A stretch of DNA of 64,000 bases from Salvelinus alpinus (GCF_045679555.1 NC_092091.1:73494787-73558786), one strand, 5' to 3'. Positions 1 to 11,816 are shown, counted from the first letter of the stretch. Numbers and translations: made by a program. Notes: generated by a model not told the origin, from the sequence alone.

Positions 1-436
1 CAGAGCTCCCTCTCATGTGAACGCGCATGGTTAGAGCATGGTCAGGTCATGGCAGACCTGACTTATTCCCCTCTCATTCGGCCCCCCTTCACAGTAGAGG
101 CATCAGACAAAGTTCCACAGACTGTTGACATCTAGTGGAAGCCGTAGGAAGTGCAAACTCATCCATATCTCGCTGTGATTTCAATAGGATCTTGGTTGAA
201 AATCGACCAGCCTCATAATTCCCATTTTTTCTCAGGTTTTTGCCTGCCATATGAATTATTTTATACTCACAGACATCATTCAAACAGTTTTAGAAACTTC
301 AGAGTGTTTTCTATCCAATATGAATAATAATATGCATATATTAGCAACTGGGACTGAGGAGCAGGCAGTTTAATATGGGCACCTCTGTGCACCTTTCATC
401 CAAGCTACTCAATACTGCCCCTTCAGCCATAAGAAG
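1..436 (-). mobile_element. TTAA-flanked non-autonomous element, terminal part
   Basis: The right end reads gccataagaag followed by TTAA at 437-440, the terminus shared by the other members of this family in the window. The body matches 56171-56271 plus 58085-58430 in the right arm, where the same copy carries a nested element. The rest lies outside the window. The target TTAA lies within the Tc1-like remnant that follows. A piggyBac-type origin is inferred from the TTAA target; no transposase is present. Confidence 0.7.
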
Positions 437-671
437 TTAATGCAGCTGGTGGCCACACCAGATACTGACTGTTACTTTTGATTTTGACCCCCCCTTTGTT
501 CAGGGACACATTACTCCATTTCTGTTAGTCACATGTCTGTGGAACTTGTTCAGTTTAGGTCTCAGTTGTTGAATCTTGTTATGTTCATAGAAATATGTAT
601 TTACACATGATAAGTTTGCTGAAAATAAACGCTGTTGACTGTGAGAGGACTTTTCTTTTTCTGCTGAGTTT
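437..671 (+). mobile_element. Tc1-like transposon remnant, 3' end
   Basis: This is the 3' untranslated tail and terminal repeat of a salmonid Tc1-like element. It runs from the sequence around the TTAA at 437 to ctgctgagtt near 670, where a TA-rich flank begins. No transposase coding part remains. The same remnant, with the same truncation, lies inverted at 55936-56170, so it predates the inverted duplication. It sits in the intron after lectin exon 4. Confidence 0.65.
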
Positions 672-840
672 ATATAATTTCTTGCTACCTTTCGTTTCTG
701 AGAGGAAATGTATTTAAAAAATTTAGAGTAATATGAACATTTGCAATGCAGTTGGTTATACATGTTGAATATTAATCAGAGAAGAAGATGATAATAAAGA
801 AACTGTAGTATTGTAGTATTAATAATGTATTATCTATTAC

Positions 841-3580
841 CTGTTCTTCTCTGCTGTTTATAATAACCAACTCTCCTCCCATTGTTCTGCACTCCTTCTG
901 ACCGGCCCAAGCTGAGTTCATCGTGGAGGAGAGATAATAACAGCTGGTGCCAAACTTCCACCATCCAGCTAGACAGGGTTTCTCTGAGATGAACACATCA
1001 GAACAGCAGGCATTCAAAAGTCTACAAATATACTACATCTCTTCTATGTACTAAATGAAATGAGTGAACTACACTCACCATAGAACCTAACCCTGGTCTG
1101 TAGCTGGTTTCTCTCTTCAGTCATGTTGTTGCAACTGGTCTGTAGCTGGTTTCTCTCTTTAGTCAGGGTGTTGTAACTGGTCTGTAGCTGGTCTCTCTCT
1201 TTGGTCAGGGTGTTGTAACTGGCCTGTAGCTGGTCTCTCTCTGTTGAGTAGTGATGACCAATGACTCCATCTGTAAAAAGGAAGAGTTAAGTAAAAATGT
1301 AATTTCCTCACCATTGATGATTAAGTAGGCTACTTAAGTCTCAGTGACAACATATTCAACTTACAGTAGACAGACAGGCCTATGATCCCAGCCAATAAGA
1401 GAACACACAGCAGCCCCAGACAAACTGCAGCAATTCCAGAGGGTCTCTTCCACCACTGAAAATGCACTAAATCACAAATTGTTAACCTCTAACGAGCCTC
1501 TACCCCGGGTCCGGGATCACCCCCCACCCCCCCACACACTGATTAGCATAGCTAGCATAGCTTCACAAGTAGATAGTAGCATCTAAATATCATTAAATCA
1601 CAAGTCCAAGACACCAGATGAAAGATACAGATCTTGTGAATAAAGCCACCATTTCAGATTTTTAAAATGTTTTACAGGGAAGATAAAATATGTAAATCTA
1701 TTAGCTAAACACGTTAGCAAAATACACCACTTTTCTAACTCCATCAGTTTCTTACTACTTCAGGTGCTATCACCAATTCGGCTAAACTAAGATATTGATA
1801 GCCACTAACCAAGAAAAAACCTCTTCAGATGACAGTCTGATAACATATTTATGGTATAGGATAGGTTTTGTTAGAAAAAAGTGCATATTTCAGGTAGAAA
1901 TCACAGTTTACAATTGCACCGACCATCACAAGACGACTAGAATTACTATAGAGAGCAACGTGTATGACCAATTTACTCTTAATAAAACATTTCATAAGAA
2001 TAGACAAAGCATAGCAATGGAAAGACCCAGATCTTGTGATTCCAGACAATATTTCAGATTTTCTAAGCGTTTTACAGCGAAAACACAATAAATCGATAAG
2101 TTAGCATACCACATGTGAAAACGTTACCAGAGCATCGATTCCAGCCAAAGAGCGCTATAACGTAATCACCGCCAAAATATATTAATTTTTTCACTAACCT
2201 TCTCAGAATTCTTCCGATGACACTCCTGTAACATCATTTTACAACATACATATACAGTTTGTTCGAAAATGTGCATATTTAGCCATACAAAACCGTGGTT
2301 ATACAATGGAAATAGTCACAACTCAAGCATCAAAATGAGGGACGTCAGCTTTCAGAGTGATCTAGTTTAATCGAAAGCTAATCATATACTTGACAAAAAA
2401 ATACAGGGTTGACAGGAATCGAAAGACAAATTAGTTCTTAATGCAACCGCTGACTTACATTTTTAAAATTATCCTTACTTTTCAATACAGGGTTCGCCAA
2501 GTGAAGCTATACCAAACAAAATGGCGAAATATGCGTTTAAAATATTTCGACAGAACAACGATTTATCATATTAAATATTGCTTACTTTGAGCTGTTCTTC
2601 CATCAGATTCTTGGGCAATGTATCCTTTCTATGTTATAAACTTCTTTTGGTCGATAGATGTCCTCTGTCCTTCGAAATGTCCACTAACAACGACCGAGAC
2701 CCCGAAACGTTCCCAAAGCTAAAAAGTGCACGACAAAGAAATTCCTCAGAATCGCACTAAACGGATATAAATTGCTATAAAACGGTTCAAATTAACTACA
2801 TTATGATGTTTTTAACAACTATAACGAGTAAAAACATGACCAGACAAATATTACTGGTTAAACAACGATTTGGAATGAGGCAAGTCCGATGTCCATCCTG
2901 CTTGTGACGCGCGAAGAAAAGAGAGTGTACTTCCACGTTTTCTTGTTTTATAGTGGCTGTGATTGTGCAATAGACTCCATTCAAAACGTGATGACGTACA
3001 GACACCCAGAGGAAGACGTAGGCAGTGTCGGTTTCTTCATAGCATTCACTGTCGCCTTAAAAACAGACTCCAGATCAGGGGTAAAAATTTCTGAAATCTG
3101 ACCCCTGTCATGAAAAGTGCTGTAGATATTGTTCTGTACCACTCAGAGACAAAATTCCAACGGCTATAGAAACTAGAAAGTGTTTTCTATCCAATAATAA
3201 CAATAATATGCATATTGTACGATCAAGAATTTAACACGAGGCAGTTTAATTTGGAGACCCAAATATGCTAATGCGGAACAGCACCCCCTATAGTTCCAAG
3301 AAGTTAAAGTAAGTAAAGTAATCTTTGGTAATGTGTTTTACTGTATCATCCAGGATTGGGACAAAAAAAGCTATAGCAATACAATATATATTAATATCAC
3401 CTGTTCAATGTGTGTAATTTGTGTGTGCGCGATCTTACCTGTAGCAACAACTCCATCTCTTGGACTGGGTTTGAAGGCTCTTACGTTGCCATATATTTGG
3501 CCATCAATGTCTGTGTTCTTCATTGCATCAGGCTCATCGTCTTCAAATCCATCTGAGTTTTCATAGACTCCCTCTGACAT
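841..3580 (-). CDS. C-type lectin-like type II receptor, exons 1-4 (copy A1, truncated at window edge)
   Basis: Four exons on the minus strand join in frame with GT-AG borders: 3439-3580 (ATG at 3580), 1365-1466, 1079-1270 and 841-983. They encode 193 residues. Exon 1 is the cytoplasmic tail, starting MSEGVYENSDGF and holding an IYGNV tyrosine motif. Exon 2 is the transmembrane helix, exon 3 a coiled-coil neck of 14-residue repeats with NNMT sequons, and exon 4 the first third of a C-type lectin domain (PCLAGWWKFGTSCYY). Exons 5 and 6 are not seen; downstream lie Tc1 and TTAA-element debris up to the window edge. A 1.8-kb transposon fills intron 1. The family is the CD209/CLEC4-like receptors of fish; the ligand is unknown. 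The gene may be complete outside the window or may be truncated. Copy A2 at 54720-55765 is its inverted twin. Confidence 0.8.
1486..3303 (-). mobile_element. TTAA-flanked non-autonomous transposon in intron 1 of lectin A1
   Basis: This 1818-bp element is bounded by TTAA at 1482-1485 and 3304-3307. Its ends read cctctaacgagc on the left and ccaagaag on the right. The inverted twin gene has a single TTAA at 55121-55124 at exactly this place and no element, so the site is a clean empty/filled pair. The body has no transposase. It carries degenerate internal repeats (ttttcgctgtaaaac, atgcacattttcgaac, gactgtcatctga). It is the same subfamily as 59207-61021. PiggyBac-type mobilisation is inferred from the TTAA target. 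Confidence 0.85.
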
Positions 3581-4394
3581 CTTAACACACTTGTGCTCAA
3601 ATACAGTAACTTCTACTTCTAACCTCAACTCTAATATATGTCTATAGCTGTGTCTTCTCCCTGCACTGTCCTGCGTCTGTGTGATATACTGTAGTGACAC
3701 TATTTTTTAAACGTTCAACCACAGTGAAGGGGAAACTGGTCACCACGTGACTTGAACCAGCCTTAGTTCCTAATCTGAACATGTTTGTTTCCCAGTGTTC
3801 ATCAGTTTTAAACATGTGATTCAACTGAGGTGATAATATACTACATGATATGACTCTATATCATGCTATATGATGTATGTGTGGGTCACAGGGTCCCAAT
3901 TTTGGATACGTTCACATATAACCTACATATATCCTGACTAAATGTACAGCACCCACAGCCTTCAAATGGAGAGACACTTATGTCTTGCACTCTGTGACCG
4001 GCGGTGCAGGGGGAAGTTGCCACAAGACACTGATCTTAGGTCCGTTTTGAATTTCCACCACAAATGGTTAAAGTTAGGATTTTGGGAGGGAAACCTGATT
4101 CTAGATCTGTACCATATAGGCTCTTTGTTCTATCTATGCTGACTGTGAAGAAATACTCAGAATGAAAAAGCAGAAGTTCTGACAACATCTCCATAGTTCC
4201 AGTTTGACAGATTTAAGAGAATAGAAAGAACAATTAAAACCCTTCACATGTTTTATGATAAAACATTCATATTTCCACCCTGTCTTTTAGTACAACATAA
4301 CATATACATACTGGTTACATCTAATGACACAACTCTCTCTGCACTGATTCCACTGTTCCACATGACATCTACCTACATGAACTATTATACAACT
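3581..4394. other. Intergenic flank between mucin-like gene 3' end and lectin A1
   Basis: Non-coding by inspection. This 0.8 kb separates the hydrophobic C-terminus of the upstream mucin-like gene from the ATG of lectin A1 and should hold the A1 promoter and 5' UTR. It is nearly identical to 53927-54719 inverted, and less similar to 21854-22692. I see no clear TATA box or conserved element that I could defend. Confidence 0.6.
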
Positions 4395-5080
4395 CTACAG
4401 CTCTACTCTATTCCACAGGAGGAGAGAAAGCATCACACAGATCCTTAGATACAGGGACAGAGTCAAAGGTGGCCCTCTGGTGGACGTAGTACTAACTACA
4501 GGTACAGCTGTAGTGTTGGTGACAGAGACCTGGGTGGATGTAGTACTAACTACAGGTACAGCTGTAGTGTTGGTGACAGAGACCTGGGTGGATGTAGTAG
4601 TTTCCCAAGATGCTTTTGGGAAACGGGGCCCTGGGTTGTAGAGCTCACAACTACCCCAACAGAGTCCTTCACTGAGCCCAGACACACACCCATGTTGCCT
4701 GCCCTGTCCTCTACCACCAGTTCTAACTTCTAACAGCAGGTGGCACTGCAGTCCACAGGGTCATTTTTTTGGGCTCTGGGGCCCACCGCCATAGAACTGT
4801 TGAGGGTCCCTTTGCCCGGGCATAGGGTGATGCAGATGATGCCTGTCTCGTTGACACCGTCGGTGAGGTTGGCAGAGCGCTGCCAGTTTGAGGAGCTNNN
4901 NNNNNNNNNNNNNNNNNNNNNNNNNNNNNNNNNNNNNNNNNNNNNNNNNNNNNNNNNNNNNNNNNNNNNNNNNNNNNNNNNNNNNNNNNNNNNNNNNAAG
5001 TGTATATTGCGGGTGGGTAGGCTTAACCAGTGAGGATGAGATTTTGAGTGACAGCTGTTTGAACGACTGAAAATATCCAC
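4395..5080 (-). pseudogene. Mucin-like gene 3' exons (copy 1), interrupted by assembly gap
   Basis: On the minus strand, about 4890-4735 encodes the Cys/Asn-rich segment RSANLTDGVNETG...GTLNSSMAVGPRA. About 4640-4395 encodes two copies of an 18-residue repeat (VSVTNTTAVPVVSTTSTQ) and a hydrophobic tail ending LSLLLWNRVEL. The same order occurs at 22693-23765 (minus) and 53063-53926 (plus). After the Cys segment the frame stops at TAG before the homologous EVELMVVDR stretch seen in the plus copy, so a splice or a lost frame is needed to reach the repeat. The segment resembles what I recall of the C-terminal region of VWA7-like proteins, but that is a weak assignment. The upstream part falls in the gap. 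Confidence 0.5.
4898..4997. other. Assembly gap (100 N)
   Basis: One hundred N of placeholder length. By comparison with 23726-26430, the missing sequence should contain the 60-bp array, which would explain the assembly failure. Confidence 0.95.
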
Positions 5081-5453
5081 TTCACTCTTTTGGGACCGTT
5101 ATATGGGAACAGCAGTCAAATATGAGCATTTGATATTGTATGTGACTTGACAACAAAGACTGATGGTCAAAGATGATTAAGTAACATCCTTTGAGATCCT
5201 TTTATATCTCTACTACACTCACTGATTGGTGATACAGTCAACTCATGTACAGTGATTGTAATGGGGGTTTGGTACTGTTGAGAATGTTATCACCAGGCCT
5301 AACCTGGAGCATGTAAATATCTGTAGAATACATTTGAATTGAACATTATTTGTATACACAAAGTCAAATGTACTAACTTCATGTTGCCTCTGATGATATG
5401 TCAAACATAACTACTGGTACACAGGAAGCTACAAACAGGAATTAAGTAGGACT
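4998..5453. other. Shared 3' flank of the lectin repeat unit
   Basis: No gene is seen. The same flank (gggtgggtaggcttaaccag ... gacaacaaagactga) recurs at 20860-21520 and 27190-27430, and its end recurs at 43490-43530. It marks the border between the mucin-like gene and the 3' end of the next lectin gene in each duplicated unit. Confidence 0.65.
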
Positions 5454-5459
5454 TTTATT
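5454..5459 (-). promoter_or_regulatory. Polyadenylation signal of lectin gene B
   Basis: AATAAA on the minus strand, about 340 bases downstream of the gene B stop codon. The equivalent signal follows gene C at 27706-27711. The long (TG)n tract lies between the stop and this signal, so it would be transcribed in the 3' UTR. Confidence 0.6.
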
Positions 5460-5520
5460 AATATAATAAAACAAACAAATACAACAATAGGTGCATTTGA
5501 ATGCGTGTGTGTACCTCCAT

Positions 5521-5697
<177 letters not shown>

Positions 5698-5797
5698 TGC
5701 GTGCATGCGTGTGCGTGTGCGAGAGAGAGAGAATGAAGAACAAAGTTGTGTACAATATAAACTGCTATATGTGTTACATTATGTTGACATGGTGATG

Positions 5798-8376
5798 TTA
5801 AAACACTTTCTCACAAATCCAGTTGAGTTTCCTGTCACATGACATGTCATTCCATGCCTTAAGTGGAGTCCAATCTTTATGTATCTCAACACAGTCCTCT
5901 TCCCCACTAGGATCTTCACTATCAGGCTGCTTGTCATTCCAGTACCTACAGGGTTAAAAACAGTCAGATATCATGGTTAATACCAGTACCTACAGGGTTA
6001 ACAACAGTCAGATATCATGGTTAATACCAGCACCTACAGGATTAAAAACAGTCAGATATCATGGTTAATACTAGTACCTACAGGGTTAACAACAGTCAGA
6101 TATCATGGTTAATACCAGTACCTACAGGGTTAACAACAGTCAGATATCATGGTTAATACCAGTACCTACAGGGTTAACAACAGTCAGATATCATGGATAA
6201 TACCAGCACCTACAGGGTTAAAAACAGTCAGATATCATGGTTAATACCAGTACCTACAGGATTAACAACAATAAGACATCACAGTAACAACATCATAATA
6301 CTAATAATAATATGTAGACATTTTTCATCTTATAGTTAATTGTCTTGACTGGTATCATCAATGATAGTAACCTGTATAGAAAAAGGTTGAAAGGAGCCTT
6401 ATTGACAGATTAGTTATCATATCTCACCTTGTGGTCAGTGGGGTGCCGTCCACCCATTTCCAGGTCCCCTCCTTAACAGAGTCAGTCAGACCAATCCAGA
6501 CTCTCTTCTTGAGGTTGAAGAGAAATGTCTGTTGTTGAGAAAGATAAATTAACAGACATTTATGTTTGATCATATCTACCCCCTGCACACCCATCGCCTC
6601 TCCCTCTCCCTCTCCCTCTCCCTCTCCCTCTCCCTCTCCCTCTCCCTCTCCCTCTCGCTCTCACCTGTTCCTTATCACTGTTTATGATCACCAGGTCTGC
6701 TCCTCTCTTCAGACAGTCCTGTCTGCTCTCCTTCCAGGTTTTAGACTCAGTAGACAGGAAGTACCAACTGGATTCAAACTTCTGCCAGCCTTCAGGACAG
6801 GTTTGCAAATATTGATGAAAATACGAATTTCCTTCAATTTATCACACTGGACACTTAATGAAAGAACACAGACTGATGATTAGTTGTGTGGTATTAATGA
6901 TAATTTATTGCTGTAGGTTTACTCACTGAGATTGGTAAGTCTCCAGTTAAGAAACTCTCTCTCAGTCTGTAGCTTGTCTCTCTCTTTAGTCATGGTGTTG
7001 TAACTGGTCTGTAGCTGGTCTCTCTCTTTAGTCATGGTGTTGTAACTGGTCTGTAGCTGGTCTCTCTCTTCAGTCAGGTTGTTGTAACTGGTCTGTAGGT
7101 TGGCTCTCTCTTTAGTCATGGTGTTGTAACTGGTCTGTATCTGGTATCTCTCTTTAGTCAGGGTGTTGTAACTGGTCTGTAGCTGGTCTCTCTCTTTAGT
7201 TAGGGTGTTGTAACTGGTCTGCATCTGGTATCTCTCTTTAGTCAGGTTGTTGTAGCTGGTCTGTAGCCGTTCTATCTCTGCAGATGAGTTGGTCTTATAG
7301 GCTATGAAGCTCTTAGAGACCCCATCATCTGTCATAACAACAACAAAGTGTATCAATAAAATAGATAATCAGGTGAATTGTAGGTGAATGCTGGTGAATT
7401 GTAGGAATTGTAACGTAAGACTTACAGTAGACAGACAGGCCTATGATCCCAGCCAGTAAAACACACAGCAGCCCCAGACACACTGCAACAACTCTGGAGG
7501 ATCTCTTCTCTGAGCTATCAGGCTCTGTGGAGACAGATACTGTACATAGCATCAATGAGACAAAATAACACTTTTAAAGTGATATTTTCTCACCCCATCT
7601 CTCTTCCTGTTGAGGGGGACTTGTGGTTGTTAAAGATACAGCTTCTCACATTAACAGGAAATATAGTGACCAGTTAGTTATCTCCTAGCCTGGCTAACGT
7701 TAGCCAGCTAGCTATTAATAGTATAATTCATATGTTTAGTACATTCGTCACATATTGTACGTTTAGCAAATTCATAACATATACACATTGTAATTCGTAA
7801 CATATCATACAAAATGTAATTCGTAACATCATAGAAATTATAATTTGTTACATACCAAATGGATCATGGACATCCACAACTTGATACATATCATATGATA
7901 CCTATCATATTACACTAAATGGAGTGACTCGTTTTACGTACAGAATAATAAGAAATGCAATGAGACCAGGTTGGAAATACACATTGGCGATTTGCATAGG
8001 ACTTTATGAACATTAAAATGAATGTTTCTGCAGTTAGTGTACATCCTAAAATACAGAGCCTCGAACATTTCAGAACATTTAACCTCTAGTCTTAAAGGAA
8101 CAACGTTTGTTACAGTTTATTTTACTCAGTTGAATTTTGAAGCCTTGGGGCATGGGGATTCGACCAACCTCATCACATTAACATGAGGTAAATTGTTTAT
8201 GCGGCAAGTGGAAAGATAATAACCATTAGTATAAACTTCCACGTGTGTGTCTCTATGACTACGGTGTATTTACCAGTGTTCTGAGATTCAGGTTGTTTAT
8301 CTATGGTCCTGTTCACAGTATCCTGTCCACAGCTCTTCCTGTCCACATTAGCATAAATCTCCTCAGACTGCTCCAT
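5798..8376 (-). CDS. C-type lectin domain type II membrane receptor (gene B), complete
   Basis: Six exons on the minus strand give one open frame of 339 residues: 8274-8376, 7426-7524, 6927-7328, 6665-6831, 6428-6528 and 5798-5945 (TAA at 5798-5800). Residues 1-45 are cytoplasmic with an EEIYANV tyrosine motif; about 46-68 form the membrane helix. Residues 69-201 are a coiled-coil neck of about eight 14-residue repeats ([14 protein letters not shown]). Residues 213-339 are a full C-type lectin domain with WIGLTD, QPD at 297-299, E307 and WND at 322-324. All five residues expected for calcium-dependent sugar binding are present, and QPD predicts galactose-type specificity. There is no signal peptide, as expected for type II topology. 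The start is the first ATG before the tail motif. The exon 4 acceptor is unusual: paralogues splice about ten bases before the TCPEGW codons, but here that AG is missing and the nearest in-frame AG is at 6832-6833. Relatives are CD209, CLEC4 and asialoglycoprotein receptors. Confidence 0.85.
5941..6275. repeat. 44-bp intronic minisatellite, about 8 units (gene B intron 5)
   Basis: The unit reads acctacagggttaaaaacag followed by tcagatatcatggttaatac and cagt, with few changes between copies. It abuts the acceptor of exon 6. In the sense of the gene each unit ends ccctgtag|GTACTGG, a copy of the real 3' splice site plus the first exon bases. Gene C has the same repeat with about three times as many units. 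Confidence 0.9.
6599..6660. repeat. (CTCCCT)n hexamer in gene B intron 4
   Basis: About ten near-perfect CTCCCT units lie immediately after the donor of exon 4 in the gene's sense. On the minus strand the tract is a (AGGGAG)n purine run close to the donor. Confidence 0.85.
7685..7975. mobile_element. Short interspersed element rich in gtaacatatcatac motifs, in gene B intron 1
   Basis: The stretch is A/T-rich and carries repeated, partly palindromic gtaacatatcatac words. A related copy lies at about 9375-9612, where it was later entered by a solo LTR. No coding capacity. A MITE-type origin is inferred only from size and repetition; I could not define terminal repeats with confidence. Confidence 0.45.
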
Positions 8377-9374
<998 letters not shown>

Positions 9375-9612
9375 GTATTGACTACCAGCTAGCTAATGTT
9401 AGTAGAATTCATATCATTAGGACATTCGTAACATATTGTATGTTTTTGCAAATTTGTAACATATCATACACATTGTAATTTGTAACATATCATACAAAAT
9501 GGATGATGGTCATCCACACATTGATACATACCATATGAAAGGTAATATATCATATTATAATGGAGTGTCTCTGATTTACGAACAGAATAATACAAAATGT
9601 TTTGAGACTAGG
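9375..9612. mobile_element. Second copy of the gtaacatatcatac interspersed element
   Basis: It matches 7685-7975 in order and wording (gacattcgtaacatattgta, catatcatacaaaatg). It is interrupted at ctagg by the solo LTR element, which ends at 19948 and is followed by the second ctagg copy. Confidence 0.5.
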
Positions 9613-10001
9613 TGTAACGAACGTCTACTTCGTCCTCCTCCTCAGACGAGGAGAGGAGAGAAGGGTCAGATGACCAAAATGCAGCGTGGTAATTAGACAT
9701 ATTTATTTCAAAAAAACAGACGAAGACGAAAAACTCTTAAACAAACTACAAAACAACAAACGATGTAGACAGACCTGGGGCCTGTTGCACAAAAGTAGAA
9801 TTAAGACATCCGGGATAAATGACTCAGCTGAGCTCAATGAAGCCAAAACATGTGCGTCCAGGCTTAATTGGTTGCACAAAGACCAAGCCAGGATGAGCAG
9901 ACACGGATTCATTAAGCCAGGTGAAACCAATCCTGGATAGGTGCGCGCTCACGGCTCACTCAAATAGACCCCGCCACAGATCACAGATTAACTGATTTAC
10001 C

Positions 10002-10420
10002 ATGGCAACTAGAGCCGCGTACTTTTCCCCGTCGGAAGCACAAATCCTCATGGAGGCATACGAGGAGGTAAAAGATATAATTAAGAAGAAAGGCAACACC
10101 GCCACAGTGATAAAGCAAAGAGAAAAAGCGTGGCAAAGTATTGCAGACCGCCTGAATGCGTAAGTAGTGCACAATTACACACTCACCGCTCCGCTGAAAC
10201 GTAACAATTACAATTCAAATATTTAATTCACATCTCCAAAAATGCAGTTGTACTGTAATTATGAAACGGTTAAATTTTTAATTGAAATGCACTGCAGATA
10301 TGAGTGAAATTGTGTAAAGTAACTCCATCACACTGTATAAAGCTATGATAAATATTTTGATATTTTTACTGAAAACAAGACAAAAATACCAAGTAATTTT
10401 TTGCAGTGTGACTCCATTAA

Positions 10421-10456
<36 letters not shown>

Positions 10457-11596
10457 TAAACATGAACGGGCCAAAACGGACATGGCAGCAGGTCAAAATC
10501 AAATACAAGAACATTCTGCAGAATGGTATGGTCCCTGACTAATATTTAACAAAGCACAAGCATATATTGTACCCAGAAGGTGCCTGCTCACACATTGTCT
10601 GTACTGTTTTAGCAGTGAAAAAGAATACCCACAGACAAGGCACGGGTGGTGGGTCACCAAAGGCTGACCTTACCCCAGCAGAGGACATGGCCTTGGAGCT
10701 AAATAAAGGCAGGCCCGTCTTAGAGGGGATCCCTGGGGGGAAAGAGACGAGCATAGGTTCCTCCCAAGATGCCACCCGCTTCATTCAAGGTATGTCCTTC
10801 CATCTCTACATGGGATACAACCACATTCATATTGAATCAATTTGGACTGTCTGACTTTGGTTTACCTATTGCCTTGCAGTGTCTGGCAGCACTGTGTTCC
10901 TGTTAGAGCCACCAGCACAAGCACCAGACGATGCTGATCCAGTGAGTACTCCATCAAAGGCATACTGTAGGCCTGGCATGTCTTGTCTACTAGCTTCAAT
11001 ATGAATCCGATTAAATGTGATAGGGTGAAGGCCCCAGTGCAGCAGCAACAGCACATGATGGAGACGATGATGAGGAGGAGACCATCTCTCTGGATTCCAG
11101 AAGGCATGAGGTATCATGTTAAGACTGTGAAAGTACTATTTACTCTACAATGGTGAGGAGTCCTCATCAAAATCAAAAAATCTAATTTCTTTTACAGGAC
11201 CCAGATGCTATACAGTGGGAAAACCAGCCTGGCAACATAGTGCGTATTAATAAAAGGACACCACATCCTGCCAAATTCCAGCTGCGCTAATTGTATTGTG
11301 TTCACAGAGCTCACAAGCTATCAGAAAGTTGTATGGCAACCACCTCCGGCGCCAAATAGAACTGGCAGACATAGACATTCAGTACAAGGAGAAAAAGATG
11401 GAAAATCTTGCACTGGAGTCCGAAATAAAAAAGAGGACAATTAGGAAACTGGACCTTGAAATAAAAAAACTTGAGAGGGAGGTGAGATATGCCTTCAATG
11501 TACACTGTATGCTAACTGTAACACAAATGTATTAATCATTATTTTTCTTTCCTCCCCCAGCTCCAAGAAGATGACACAGCTCAAAATAAAAATTAG
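10002..11596 (+). CDS. Harbinger Myb/SANT-like DNA-binding protein, 268 aa
   Basis: Eight exons join in frame with good GT-AG borders: 10002-10159, 10455-10525, 10613-10789, 10880-10941, 11024-11110, 11198-11239, 11308-11481 and 11561-11596 (TAG). The N-terminus (MATRAAYFSPSEAQILMEAY, then AWQSIADRLNA and RTWQQVKIKYKNI) is a three-helix Myb/SANT-like domain spread over exons 1 and 2. A low-complexity acidic middle (GDDDEEETISLD) and a charged C-terminal helix (QYKEKKMENLALESEIKKR) follow. In Harbinger elements this protein binds the transposon ends and brings the transposase into the nucleus. The start is the first ATG in the domain frame, with a favourable CCATGG context. A (TG)n tract directly precedes the exon 2 acceptor. 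Confidence 0.85.
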
Positions 11597-11816
11597 GTAT
11601 ATTCTCGTAAAGTCAAGTGAGCCATGACATATGAGCTCTTATTGTGAGCACACAGGACGGTGGCATCTTTCTAAGGTTTTTTTTATTTTCCCAGCAATCA
11701 GTACAACCAAGTCATCGTTATAAGGCATCGCCCTCTTTTGCCCACCCCCCCAGCACCAGGTGTGGCCACTAGCCTATATGAAGGCCCAAAATTGTGTGTT
11801 CCTTTCTGCTCTGACA

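Larger units (their letters stand above)
1..4610. repeat. Left arm of a large inverted duplication
   Basis: Read on the minus strand, this stretch matches the plus strand of about 53470-58430 almost base for base wherever I compared them: flank 3840-4400 against 53930-54480, lectin exons 1 to 4, the Tc1-like remnant and the element at the window edge. The arms differ mainly by insertions: a TTAA element at 1486-3303 is only here, and one at 56272-58084 plus a Gypsy element are only in the other arm. Homology continues more weakly to about 5080. Orientation, gene order and near identity show a recent inverted segmental duplication, unless the assembly has folded haplotypes together. Confidence 0.85.
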
